The notes under the pieces were generated by a model, which was not told where the DNA came from, ran no database searches, and saw only the letters and a program-made list of their open reading frames with translations. Below are positions 1-15,000 of a stretch of DNA of 64,000 nucleotides, in pieces. Where the stretch lies: the NCBI GenBank assembly GCA_040954595.2, contig CM082584.2, forward strand, positions 6,820,001 to 6,884,000. The letters run 5' to 3'. This DNA comes from Balanoglossus misakiensis. Lineage: Eukaryota > Hemichordata. A program made the translations under genes and the position numbers. How positions within the stretch are numbered: the first letter of the stretch is position 1; every line of letters starts with the position of its first letter.

Positions 1-3000
1 ATCGTAGTGGTGACATGTTTAATAATAAGCCATTCAAAAATCATTCTTTTACATGTACATACTTTCATGTTGGTGCCTTGCGACAACACAGCCTCGGCGG
101 TGTTTAGGATGTCATTGGCGAAGGGTTGTAAATGAGGGACGCACTCCGACGTGATGTCTTTGAGAGCCATGGTGGACGCCACAGCCAGCTCGCTGTTATG
201 CAGACCAGACAGCAACAGAGGGATCACGCTCCCCAGGGACCCAGGGGTGTCCGCTAGCCACTCAGCATAGGCACCTGGTGGAGGTAAAGAAAACCCGAGA
301 TAACAAACCTACAGTTTTCGCTCTGAGAAGTTAACGTTGAAACCAACAATTTTTAGTTCCATCTGACTCGATTTTCAGTTTATGTAAATGCAGATAACAC
401 TGAGAAGTCAAATTGCATTAAATTTGCATATGCATTATTACAGGGATATTTGATATTCAGATGAGCACACTTTCGGCCAATCAAAACCACACGTATATCA
501 TTACAATATATTAACATATATGCAAATATATGCAAATCTTCAGACTACTCACTCACCCAGCATACACATGGCCGTGGATGCCAGTTTGACGTTAGACATT
601 TGGATCTGAGGTAGAATAGCCATTAGGTTATGCACACACAACTCATCCCCGAACTCCCCACCTTCAGCTATAGATCTGAATGCAAATAAACACGCTTCCA
701 TCATCTGTAAATTAAAAAAAGAATGTCAATAGAGAAAAGTGAGTGGAATGAACACCTACACGAATAGGGTAAAACATGTAAGACTGGACCTAAGCTAAAC
801 TGCAAAACTGGCTTCTCACAGAATTTATTCTGTAAAATGATCATGAGCATTCTAATATACTTTGCACGTGTACTGGACTGGGAACAACAGCCATTCATGA
901 GGGAATTTGGATACTAGATTTCCGACAACACAAAGCCAAAAGTCATCAACTATGATGCACCCACCTGCCATGATTGGTTGCCCTGTGTTACCATGGTAGC
1001 CAACATACTGTATAAATTATTCAAAAGTGGTTCTCTGAGGAGAGTGTAGGCATACATCTGAAAAAAAGAATCACGAAAAACTTACTCAAATTTACAGAAA
1101 AATCAAAGTGTGTACATGTAGGTATTTACATTCAAATATGCACAATTTCACATATGGTATAAATTTATACCTTATGATGGAAGACTTTGATGTGAGAAAG
1201 ATTTAAATAGGTTTTTCAGCCTTTTCCCGAAAACAAATCATTATTGAAAAGTAATGTCTCGGAGATTTCATCTGTCTTTATGAAATAAGAGAAGTTAGAT
1301 TTACCAATGTATCTGCAATGTCTTGCCTGTAACATCTAAACTCTTCTTTCTCATCTGAAACACACAATGTGATAATATGTTGAACAACGTGATCAGTAGT
1401 CAGCCTGTGCCATTTTATTCTGTCGTCTTCTTGCATAGTGTACAAAGCATTCTCTACCCAGGCGGGTGGGGGGGGGGGGGTCACCAGCCTGCAGTACGCA
1501 AGTATACTTCCTCCCAACTCACCTGCCGTCCAACCATCGTACTCGCTGTCGGCTGGGTATTGCACTTTATTGATGAGCACCTCGGCCAGGTTCATGTAGA
1601 TCGGCACGTACAGTGCTCTGTACTCATTGAATTTATCAGCCTCTGCGGAGATGATGTCGTCCTGACAAGGAATCGATCAACATCCGTCACATCAATGAAC
1701 AAAGACAGTTATGGCTCTTTAACATTCGCATCCTAATTTTGAAACATTGCATCCAGTCAACTGTAGCAAAAACACTGGTTCTAGCTTAGTTTCCATGTAC
1801 ATGTATAAGAAATTTTCTTACCTGTAAAATGTACCAGAAGCCAAACGGAATATTGCTGATATTTTCATCAACTGGGAAGTATCCAGGCAATGCTGAAAAT
1901 CCCTACAATGGGAAAGAAGAAAACATTGCACACAATGGTGTAAAAAGTTGACATGAACTGAATAAAGACTTGGTTAGAAGAAAAATGGTTTTGTGAAGAT
2001 TCTCCATGAGGTATGACCGATTACTTTTTAACCTGTGTGACTTCGTGACTTTGTCAAAACCACTACTAGTGGGATGTGTGACTTTGTGAGATCTGCTGTA
2101 TTGGCCAACTTTCAAAATGTCTGCCACCAGAGAACAATTGTGGAGAAATATGTCTAACTGGCTTCCTTCTGATGGCAACCATTATAGGACACTGATGCAT
2201 TGCTGTTCAATACACACACACACACATACTCATGTATCTGCACACACACACACACACACCCACACTCTTACCAGAATAAACCGTGCCAGTTCCATAACAT
2301 GCTGCTTGTATTCATTGCTGCACTCCAACAGTGGCTTGGAGTGATTCTCGCCGACTGAGACCGCAAGCCGGCAAATTCCTTGACATTTGTCCTATGAGAA
2401 AAATTGTAGATACATGTAGATGGAATATTTTTCTGGAGAATGTTTCAGTTCATTGCTACGATAAAATAACACATGGAGAAGATATCTAAACCAATACACC
2501 TACATCCCCTACACTCAGTGACTGCAATGAGACCCCCATGCTTATTACATCTACCACACCTAGGATCTCTGTATAATAGAATATCCCTATTGTGCATATT
2601 TGTCAGATGGACTATACCAAAAGGACAGCAGGGAGGCAGAGTGAAGAGTAACTGGTCTCACCATGTCTTTTTCTTGGACCGCCACTGCAAACATGTCGGT
2701 CAGCTGCAGGACCTGTGGCACTATTTTCAGAATACTGTTGGGGTACCTACGACAGAGCAGTACACATGGTTAATGTATTGCAAAACACAATTCATAAACT
2801 AAAGCAATGATTTGTGTATACATCACGTAAATTATAATATTATAAATAAGTAAGACAACTGAAATTAATTTTACTGGAGTGTTATCTGTAGAAAGAGTGG
2901 GTCCACAAGTCTGTGACAGCATTTTTGAGGAAAGTTGAAACACATAGATGAAAGCACCAGTCATTGAACACTAACATGCAACTTTGAAATATCTAACCTT

Positions 3001-6000
3001 CCCTTCATAGTCAGTATACTTACTTGTAAGCTATGGGATTGCACACAATGTTAACCAAGGCATCCACGCAGGTCTCAAACATGTCCGGATAGTGGATGAG
3101 CTGGAAGAGCATCTGGATCATGGTCTCGATGTCCGTCAGCGGAATGGACAGGGTCACCCAGCTGGACAAGCACTTCAGCGCCTGCTGGCGTATCGCCATT
3201 GGAGACTCGGACGTCAGCAGACCCTGCAGAAATGGCAAGACTGTACAGAAAGAAAGAAATTAAGGGTGGTCATAAAACTAGTAAAGTAAGATGTCAGCAT
3301 TCTGTATCCTGTTTGTATCACTTTCAGTCAGTTTAACAATCATACACCCATGAAGTTTCACCACCCTAAAATTTACACGCGTACAATTGTCGCATTGTTT
3401 GCACGTGCCATGAGCACACTTGGCATGTGTCGTGACCTTTGAACTCACCTACACTGAGACCTGACTGTAGCGAGTTTCTGACATAGCCTTTCCTTGCCTG
3501 AGAAATTGTCGAAGTGTGAAACTGTAATAAAGAAAATGGAGCACAAAGCATCAATGTCAAGTTCAAAATTGGTTGAAGAGCAAAGTGATTCAGCTGCACA
3601 TCACAACTGACGAGATTAGCGCAAGAGCGCTGGAGCAAAGACCTGATGATACAAACCTCTTCTGGCAGTACCATAAGCAACTCCAGTAATGCTGTACATT
3701 TGTGTGTGTCCTGAAAAACAACAACAGAAAATGATCTATAGTTTATGAAGAAAATATTCCACAACCCATTTTTAAATCAATGCACACATCATATTTCATT
3801 CAGAGGTATTATCGGTAGTTGAATTGCATCAAATTCTTGCATTTAAGTTTAGCGGAAGATCTGACAACTATTATTCTGATTTTCAGTTCAAAGGACATCT
3901 TGTCTTGCAGATCTTTGACTTTCTTACAAGGATTATCATACATGTTTGCTGAAAGTGGCTTTATATCAGCAACTTTTCCTTGGCTATCTATGTGTCCTTT
4001 TGTTTTATTATTTGACTACAGCAAAGTGGAAATTCAATGATCATTTTTAATACATCAAAGGAAATGCCACCATTGAACAGTAACATGTACTTGGGTCAAA
4101 GGTCAGTTGAGGAACTCACATCAAGGTCTGGAACTGTCGTCTGATGAAATGTGTCAATGATGTCCTTGATTGCATGCGGCCAAATGTCTGGAAGGGTGTT
4201 CAAGACGAATGCTGACATCTGCAATGAAATGACCAAATCAACATTATTATCAAAAATACAAAGAGTACAAATAACACTTCAATTTAACTGTTCCATTTAT
4301 AGTTTCTATTTCTGTACTTGGAAGCAACTTTTTCTCATAATACACAAGCATTTCAAATTGAGGGCGTTATTCCAAAAATCGAAGAAACAAGATATTCTAC
4401 AGATATTCATGAAAGTAATTACTCTGGCCCTAAAAGCTTCACACACATTCCACAGTGAAAACCACAGACTATGTATACAAATATGACTGACATGAAACAC
4501 ATTGAAAACCTTGTATAGATTACTTACTGCCACGCAAAGCCTGGTAAGTACGATTCTTGTTTTGTTGGAAAAGGCGAAAATGTTGTGAAAGAGTTGACTT
4601 CTGAGGGTCGCGTACTGTTCCGGGTGTAATTCATTCCTGTGTTTGGTAAAAGACAATTAAACTTACACTTCATCAGAGAATGACTTTGATGAACACTTCT
4701 CTAATGAAATGGAGTTTAATAATCAATTGATGAAGCCTAGAATTCAAATGAACAGTGGGTATAAAAGCAATACTAATTGCTCCACATGCACAGAAATAGG
4801 TGTCTTTCCATACATATACATGTATTTACAACCATATTCTTGGTTTCCACCGATACATAAAGTGGTGTTTTCCATTCTCTCTGTCCATACATGTGTAACA
4901 CACTGCAGTAGTCAGCATGCGAAATTTTCAATCTGGAGTAAGGCCACCATTTCTGGCATTTCACACATGGAATAACGGCAAGAATCGGATGAAAGGCTTA
5001 GCCAGAGGTCACACTTACCACGTTCTTGATATCCTTATGTGAAGTGCACTGGCACCAAAGAATTGAACTTCCGGAGGCTGAGGGAAGCAGTCAAAAATGA
5101 GGAGAAATTGGTTAAGATGTCCAGTGCAAGACAATTACAGCTTGGTCATACATGGATCATATGGAAGTGGTAAGGTAGAAGAATGCATACTGTCATTATA
5201 TACTGCTAGAATGAATGTTAAATATGTTGTGAGCAAGTGTTTTCTTCCTCAAAAGCTTTCATGTGTATTGAAACATACATTGTATATTAAATTAAATTAA
5301 AAAACAAAATAAAATTAGTTACATGCATATACTGTTTACGTCATACTTCATATTTCAGGTACTTTATTGTTTATCATAAGCTTACGTATTCCTCTGTATA
5401 TATCTTAATCACAGATTGTGGATGTGCGCTACTGTGAAATGGATAGAATTTGATACCTGACATTTGGTAAATGATACCTCACCTTGTCTGGACTGAGCAA
5501 GGCCCAGCAATACTGCCACGCCTGCGGCGCCCGCTGGGCTGTGATCAGCCACTTCTGAGCCGTGTCTTTGTTGGCCAGGTTGGGATCATAGTACAACTGG
5601 TGTATTGCCTGCAGGGAGAGAGAGAGAAACAATATGTAAACAATTAACATGTCTCACAGAAAACTGCATGATTTCCTTTCTATGAATATGGCTACCAGAA
5701 TACTGTACAGTGTACATACATGTATTTCCTGGTTGTTTTAATGATTTTAAAGGGTTAAACTTAAAGCCTTCATATGTAATCTAACTTTTGGCTATTTTCA
5801 GTATTTTTCTTCCATGTATCAACCATTCTTTCCTTTTTTTATCTCTGGAAAGCTTGAAGAAATGTTCAGTTTTTTTAGCTTCTCATTGAGTAATGCATGG
5901 TCACTTTTTTATTGAAAATGAATTCAATAAACTGCAGTTGACGGGTCGGAACCAAAATACAGAAAAATAACAAAACATAGTCATTTGAGCTTTACAAATT

Positions 6001-9000
6001 TGAGTAGATAATTTAAACAGGAATGGAAAATGCATGATGTTGGTGGACGCCATTTTGAATTAGGATTCTCTACATACAAGTACATGTACCACTTGTTGTT
6101 CTGACGAAGTGAAAGTGAAATCACAGTGAAACATAATTCATTGTTTTTGTTTTCAACGAAAATAAAAAAAAAATCTGAAAAACTCTACCAGGAACAATTA
6201 AGTATAGGTTGTGTTTGCATTACATTCTTATACAATGCGCTTTCTTCGTAAAGTTGGTTCCTTTATTGAGAACACAAGAGAGTGGTCCGAGCTTTGCCAA
6301 GGGAAACTCCCCTGTTTTGTTCGAGAGTGCAAAGGTCACCACTGTATTGTTCGGAATCTAAGGTGAAGGTATTGCTGACACTGAGCTAAGTAAGGCAGTC
6401 AGGGTACCAGTATTAAAAGCCAAAAAGAGATCACGTTTTTTATAACCCTAATGTGTACATGTATGTATGGTAATGAGAAGAGAGGCTGATGGACACTGCT
6501 ACCAGGTAAGAAACAGAGAGTAAGGCATACCCTTGTTGACTTTAGCAGTGTTTTTGTTAAGGGCGGTACCTGGGTAAAATATACCGCAGTTCCCCAGTCA
6601 TTTTACCGGGGTTCTTCCGGGTGTATCAATGTAGTTATATTAGGGGGTTGTAGAAATGTTACCGGGGTTCCCAAATCCATTACCAATGTTCCCCAACCTT
6701 AGCAAAAACACCTGACTTTAGTTTACTAAGTACTAGCCTTTCGCAATTATTCATTATTGTGACCCACCCACCCCCCTGATACCGTATCATTGAAGAATTA
6801 CTTCACTACAGTTGTCTCCTTTTTGTGAAGGTTTAACAAAGCAATTAAAATAGGCCAACATTTGCAAGATACAGTGACTGAGCACACCCTAACCCTTTCT
6901 GCACCAAGGAATATACCTATGAAATTTACATGAAAGTCTACAGTGACCCTACAGTGCATTTCCTCATTTATGACTCCATGTATATTATTGATTCTCATAG
7001 GCCCAACGTTCACGTGTATCTCTAACAAGTGCCCATCATCCATTTAGAAGTAACACACACTCTGTGAACCATGGCAGATCCAGGTAGAAACATCTATGCA
7101 TCGCCGTTCCCTACATCTGATTTTAATCAGACACCATATAGCCATGAAAGTTCCAGAGTTGCACGTACAGACAGTGAGGACGATGACAGTGCGCCGTCAG
7201 TGACGTTCGCGGGGGATGACGGCGTGTCGAGCGAGGGACGAAGAGAAGGAGCCGTCGACGGCGAAACTGCCGACGGTGGGGCTGGAGACAAAACAGAATT
7301 ACCCGTCACAGCCGGCGGCCTAGTGACGGGCGGCGCGGCGCAATTCTACAAACCGAAACCTGTACCTGTCATGACTGCAGTGCGCAATGTAGCCGTACTG
7401 TCCGGCATGTACTTGGCCATCAGGCTCGTCCCCTTGTGGTTGTTCGACGGGAGAAGCGTACCGGCCAAGAAGGTCGCGACCTGGAGGGTGGCCGGGGAAC
7501 TGGTGGGAAGTCTGGCCGGGACCGTCATCAGGCATTACGCCGTTCCCGTGGTCGGCAAGGTGGCCGGTCTGATTATCGTTCCCCTAGCAAGCTATCTCGG
7601 GCAGGTATCCTTTGAAGCCATCGGAAACAGACTGCACGCGATTGAACAAAATCCCGCAACCGGACCAATTTACGTCAGACTGCATGGCAATCAGCAGAAT
7701 GTACTGGCAGTACGATTGTACGCAAGCCAGCATGATTATTTCAGACTGAGAGCGAATGAACAAGGCACGATTCAACTGTTCATAGATGGACAGGACTACA
7801 GAAGATTACATGGACATTTACAAGAGAACAGGAGACTATTTGCATTTCAAGAAGATTAAATACGTTGGACCGATGATAAACTCCCATCCACATCCAAAGC
7901 CCAAATTCGGCTTGTCCAAACACCACAATCCTGTTGAGACTATTAAAAGACAGATTTCCTTATACATGTACATGTACATTTATAGTCCCCGTGAACTAAC
8001 GTACATTGTACATGAACATGTATGTGTAGTCTGTGTGTAGTCCTAAAGTTTTTGGGTACTGTACATGTATGTCAATCAGTATCACACTGTTGCTATGCAC
8101 GAACGAACGCTTGAGTATTTGTACATATCAACAGTGACATCATTCCCCAACCCCCCCCCCCCTGAAAATAAATAAAAAATGTAATGGTCATGATTCCTAG
8201 TATGAAAAAATAGGTCTCCATTGTTCACTCTATTTTCATTTTAAATTCCTTCGAATATTGATCATGAACAGCAGCTTTTTTTTATATTTCTTATTCCGAA
8301 AATAAGATTTGACAAGAACATATTATTCAGGGTGTCCACTTACATACTTGTGCATGAAGTGCATGCAACTTAACTATCACCTTATGTGCTTGTCGAACAA
8401 ATATGCTCTTTTAATGATTTAGGCCAATTTAAATGTTTCAGACGAACACATATTTTAGGTGGGCAACCAATCACAGCCCCGGTACTTTCCAGGGGTCAGT
8501 TGACGGTAGCTCGAAAGAATGCGTAGTCCATCTCAGAAATCGTCCCAAAACACACTAAAGATCGTTATAAATAGGCAAGTAGGATCGGTGGTATCGATAC
8601 CGATTTATTGATTAAATTTCGTTTCATGTGAGTGAAAACATATATCGAACTCGGCAATTGCATCCATCAAAATTGGATTTGGTTGCCCGACTTGTCCTTT
8701 TTCTGTGTCATATAGGTGATCGGCGTGAAAAAACAACCTCCAAGCAACTGTGGCCCATTCAGTGCAGCGTGGCCGGGGCATAGGAGCAGACACCACAGAA
8801 GGCAATAGGCCTACGAGTATGACTACATGTAGTGTCATTATCTGTTGTCTAAACGCAATGTTGAAAGGAGGACACTCTTGGTTCGATTTCATCAAAGTTT
8901 TGAGCACGAACTTGTGGTTTGGTGAGCTGGCAGGATAGCGCAGTTTCGTAGCAAAGATCAAGAGTGCACTTTTGTAGCACAGATCGAGAGTACAATTTGA

Positions 9001-12000
9001 AATGTGCGGGCACAGAATGGAGTAAAGACTATTGAGTTTTGACTTTTCACATAGCCCCAGCGTATATGAGAGGTGTTTGTTGAATTGTTAGTTAGCCTGT
9101 GCCTCCCAGACATTTCTACGACTATAATCTACACAGAAACTTCAATCAAGTTATCAACATAATACAAGGAAGCTTAAAGGGGCTTATGCAATGCACAGAC
9201 AATCTTTTCTTTCCCTTTTGTTTCCCGATAAACAGTTGCGTGCACAGAAAAAGAGGGCTATTATTTCTACAGAAGTGACCCCGTCAAGATATATGGGTCT
9301 CTAAAATATTGTCACTACATCATCGCGGAAGGGGGTAGTAGTGTCAAGAAAACAATGCCTATTATTCAGATTTGTTTCACCTTGGACATACCATGGATTT
9401 ATTTGACAGATTTGTTTACATGCATCTTGCCCATAAATGCTTTACAAACAAAGTATTGCACATGTACCCGGTAGTACTGGGAACTGAGCAAACAATTTAT
9501 AAATTATCAAGTGTTGTAAAGTTATGATTTTTCTGTTTGTCAACTTTGTGTCGCACAAAATACAGTACATCATTCATGGGTCCCTATCAACCCACTAGTA
9601 TTGTGCTCATATGTACATTTCTCCACCCTGCAAAATCATTGTCTTTACATGTAGAATAAAAATGTCTCTATATCAATCCTTGACAATGGGTCAGGTCGAT
9701 CAAATTCAGGCGATTGATAAGGTTTTTTGTATTCACAAAATGGTTGGGCCAATTATGACTTAGGCCTGAGTTACTTTTACGCTTTGTCTCGTTTATTTCA
9801 GTTTTTACCCTGATGAAGTGGGATTAATCCCACGAAACGTCGGAAATAAAATTAGTTTGCATTGAAGAACACTGTGTCCAAGAGTTGGTGCTTCTTGACC
9901 ACTTCATTCTATACATACATACGTACATACAGACATACATACATACATACATACATACATACATACATACAGGCAGACAGACAGACAGACGCAACCGATA
10001 CCATAAGGTCCCATGGTACATACCAATGGGACCTAAAAAGTTGGTTCCTTTATTGAGAACACAAGAGAGTGGTCCGAGCTTTGCCAAGGGAAACTCCCCT
10101 GTTTTGTTCGAGAGTGTGTTTGGTTTTGGTGCAACCTTTGCACTTTTAACAATACAATAGTACCTGGTACTAACATGTAAAGTTGGCAAAAAGTCAAAAC
10201 ACAGAATATATAAGAACTTCACCATGCAAAAATTTTCAATCTGGAAGGACTCTGCTCTGTTACACTCAAAATTTGGGTGAAAGAAGAAACTGCCAGGTGA
10301 GCAAAACTTTCAAATGTAATAATACACCTGAAAATAAGATTCTGTATGTCACTCGTTGTACATTTTATGTTTCTTTTTCATATCGGCATTTTGTATGACG
10401 ATTTGAATTTTGCCTTATATATTCCCACTGGTTTGGGTAACTTATGAGTTGCAAGATGTAGACTTTCTCCAAGTTTATAGGGGTCATTACTTCGTAAAAA
10501 TATATTACACTTTCAGAAATTTTTGTTCCGAGTCTCTTTATGTACCGTGTGTGGAAGATTACATTGGCCCATAGACTTCTAACGTATACCTTGTGGGCTT
10601 CTGGTTGCTATGAATTATTCATGTTGATGACATCTCATGATTATGCATTACATTATCATACATATTGAATGTAGGCTGAGTTTCAACGTATGACCTTCTG
10701 TGACCAAAAAGTCACATGCTAATGTTGGCAAAAAGTCAAAACACAAAGTATAAGAACCTTACCATGCAAAAAGTTTTCAATCTGAAAGGACTAAGCTCCA
10801 TTACTCCGAAAAACTTAGGTGAAGGACAAACTGTACCTTGCCAGGTAAGCAGATTACACCTGAGATAAGATTCTGTACATGCACTGCCCATGTCCTTCAC
10901 CAAAAGTGCTCTGGGTGCAGATTTAGGTCTGAGTCAAGAGGGGGTCGTCCGTCAAACTCAACTTCCAAGATGACAGTGTGTGTGTACACTTTGGGTCAGC
11001 GTAAATTTTTGCTGCAAAACCTTGATATTGTGTGTACGGGAAAGAGGCTCCATAATTACATGTAGCTATTTTTTATGTTGCATTTGACATACATGGTTAA
11101 ATACTTTGATATTTTTAATTTTTGGTCATTGACCATATGTCGGTTAACAACACTACCCGGTAAAATAACCAAAATTTTATCAAAAGTGAATAACTTCATC
11201 CATTTTAAACAGTACATTTACATGTACCTATCCTCCAAATTTGGTTGAAATTTGATCAGCTGTCCTTGATCGAGATATGAATGACTCAGATACCGTCTAA
11301 CAGACTGACTACCGACAGACAAAGACAGACAGACAGTAACATTGGTATAACGTAAGACATGTATTTTTTATGGGGACTAAGAACACTACAAGTTCAACAG
11401 GTGGAGACAGCAACACTTTCATTGTTGACTATTTTGTGTTATGCGAAATGATTTGTAAGCAAAAATCATGCAAATGTATCATCCCTGAGAAACTCTGCCA
11501 TGGATAGTCACATTTATAATACTGCATGGTTCGACAACTTACATGTACCATTAGCCATCATGGGCGGTGCATTGCACACCAAATGAAAAACTCAATTATT
11601 ACATTTTGGTTCCACAAATATGGGTAAATGGTACTGAAAGGCATTTTGCTACATTCCATCTTATTTTCTTGGAGGGTGGATAGAAAGCAGGTACGCTGTA
11701 CTCAACACGGCATTTAAGGGTTACACTTACTGTCAACTACCTGTCTCTATTCTTCCATCAGATTCACTGTCCCTGCAAAATTGCGCAACGAAGTCTGGCC
11801 TACCATAGAGATTGACAATGGCAAACGAAAATGCTAATTCTGTTCAAGCAGATAGTGAGCAACTGACGCCACTGTGCATGTATGATCGAGGCAACTGCAC
11901 CCTGCTCATTGGCACTAACAACGAAACACCAGGCCGCACACGGTTTGTCGGCAGATTACCAACCACACAAAATCAAGAAACAAACCATGGGCTTGAAATT

Positions 12001-15000
12001 GACCTAGTCATCAATAATGACTTGCTGTACAAAGTAACAAGGGTGGCAATGGCGGCACGTGAAGATGACAATCCCCCCCGGCCCGTGACAATTACTCAGA
12101 CTGGAAGAGTTACAACTATCAAGAAAGACTGTCAAGGTTGTACAAATACGTATGCTGGTGAAAGGCACAATGTATACATTAGTAAAGTCAGTGGACAACC
12201 TGACCAGACAAAGATTGTACATGTATTCAAATCACAGAGTGAGATGATAACAATGGCCACAGAAATCAGTGTAACTGTACACAATGTACATAATAGCAGA
12301 GTACGCAGGGTGCTTCACGAAGCACTACAATTCACTAATAATAATGTAGAGATGGTTGATGGTTCTACTGAAGATTTCAACATCTGTGTAAAATACAAGA
12401 AAGCAGATGCAGAATTCTTCATTCAAGTAATACATAAATCCGCACAGCTAAATATTTTGTTCGGATTTCACATCATTATTTCAGGACAGAAAATAACACT
12501 AAAATTTGAGTTTGACATTTCGACATATGCCATCTGGCATAAAGTTAAAGAAGTCATAGCAGACTTACGGGCAACTTTTGTTAAGGTTGTCAAAGAATAT
12601 CGAAAAGAAGTTGCACAACAGGTCATCAAAGAGGCTGCAAAGGAGACTACTAGAACAATTGGTCGAGAAGTTTTCACAAGATTTGCAGCACAGAAAATAG
12701 GGAAGATTTTCAGTCAACAAGTCACCTACAAGGTTGTCAAGGAAATATTGAATGTTATTAAAGGTCACCAAGTCACCAAGGGGGTTGTCGAGGAAACAGG
12801 CAACGCTGTTGGTCAACATGTTTCTAAAGAAGTTTTAGTTTTAGTGGCTACGTTGAAATGTCTCACTCTGGTAAATGTAGCCAATACAGTCTCGAAAATG
12901 ACTGGCAAGGAAATTGGAAGAGGTTTTTGTCAACAAGTTTCCAAAGAACGTACAAGGCATAAGAGGCATCTCCTTGACTATATCTTTGCAGCTGTACTCG
13001 CTGCCATAAAAGAGGTTCAACAGTTATCCAGTGCTGGAGCAAAGAGAACTGGCAAAGAAGATGTGCAGGAAATTGGGGCGACAGCAGCAAAAGATGTGAC
13101 TGCACAAAGTGCAAAGGAGGCAGTAAAAACAGGTACACAATTAACACTAAGAGAAACAGCCAAGTGTACAGCAATATTTGGGGCAGCAATTGATGGAGCG
13201 ATTCTGACGTACCAGATGTACCATTTATGGAACGACGAGGAAAAAAGTCAAAAGAAAAAGAAAATTGAGAGCTGGCGACTAACAGGAGGAGCAGTTGGGA
13301 GTACGACTGGAAGTGTGGCTGGAGCAGTTGTTGGACAGATGCTTATACCAGTTCCTATGGTGGGTCCAGCAATCGGTGGATTCTTTGGTTCCATAGCCAC
13401 AAGCTACTTTGGGAAGAAATCTTTTGAAGCAATTGGGGAAACAGTGCATTCTGATTAAAAAAAGCAAACTAGTACAAATGCTACTGAAAACAAACTTACA
13501 GTAGCTGAAACACACTGCAAGAATACAGTTTTCCCCAAGAACAATTACGGAGGCTAATTTTCATAACAATTAATTTGATATAAGTATTATGCCAATTCGC
13601 TGACACACTATCAGAAATTCCTGGGGAGTGGTGAGCCAAAAATAAGGTTTAAAGACATCAACTGGGCCTGAATTTGAGTTTGAAATTTTAAAGAAGCTCC
13701 TCATCATGTAATGGCTACAAACTGCCAAAACATTATAAAGGCAAAACTATGAAAATGAGTGAGCAATTCTAAAAGCAAGAAATTTTATCAGAGGAACTGG
13801 CACCTTATGTATCTATTGGATGGACTTAATTTTCCATTGCATACAAAAATGTTGGCTAGTCCTCTGCCTCAATGAGAGAAGCACCAAGGGGCAGGGAAAG
13901 GGAAACCGCCATTTAAAGTAACAACATTTGATTGAACAGTGAATTATAGTACCCAGATTGGCTAAGTTATACCACTTCCTGATATTCAGTACTGCATTTA
14001 CTGGCAATGAAAACTCAGTGTACAGTATACACATTGTACATAAAAAAATATGAAAACACATAAACTGACCATGAACAGTCAAACGATGAAAGATGCATGC
14101 ACTTTACAGACTATTATGTAAATATATATATGCATGTGTCTTGTGCAACTTCTGAAAGCATATTTTTAATTTAAATAAGATGCAAATTGCTGTTTATATT
14201 ACGGTACATTGTATTCTTATTCTGATTTTAACTTGAGATCTTAATGTCAACAATTTTGGTATTACTTTAAGCTCCAGCCACTGTTTTAAAGTAAAATTTT
14301 AAGTATTAAAATCTTTAGCTGTAGTGTGTTGCTCCAGCCCTGCGCAAAATGTACACGTAGACGTACATTGTGAATTTGAACAGAACATCAAGTACTCCAG
14401 TGGTTACTGATCATCGTTATTCGGACTGCAATCTTCTACAAAGACCTCTTCACAATCGACTGCAAAATGCTGCTCTGGATTCCAGATGACATTACAACAT
14501 GTGTGTGAAGTTCATTCGTGTTAGACTTTACAGTTTGTTACAAATGAACAATTATTGAGGAATCACAGAATTTTCAAATCTTTTTTGTCTTTTGATTTCA
14601 ATTAGAGTTTGATTAAATTACATATGAGGGTCAGTGATCAATTGCAGCTGTGTGTGTCTTTCTTTCACTCTGAAGAGATTTATTGGCCTTCTGTGACATG
14701 CCCAATGTTTTATGCTTGTGTCTGATGATAGAATGTACCTTGGCGTGATTGTCATTTTTTCCACTTGACCTAGGGAGTTCAGAATCCAATATGGCGGCTA
14801 TACGAACTCTCCCCCGCAGTAAATTTTTGGAGATTTTAAAGTCGCCGTTTTTCAATTTTTTGGCGTCGTTCAATAATAATTTTACGCTAAATAATGAAGC
14901 AGATAGAACATCATTGACCACATCTCAGCTTACTCTACATGAAGCTGTTCTATTTTGGTGAGGGGTACCAGACTCCCAATTGGAGGATGGTGGGTTTGAG

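Noticed and set aside
10178-10890. CRISPR-like or satellite array
   Set aside because: Only two long imperfect copies without regular short repeats and spacers. The genome is eukaryotic, so this is a local duplication.
14631-14961. Two overlapping opposite-strand frames, one starting in an AATATGGCGGC context
   Set aside because: ATGGCGGC is a common promoter-like or repeat motif. Neither frame shows a domain or splice partner.
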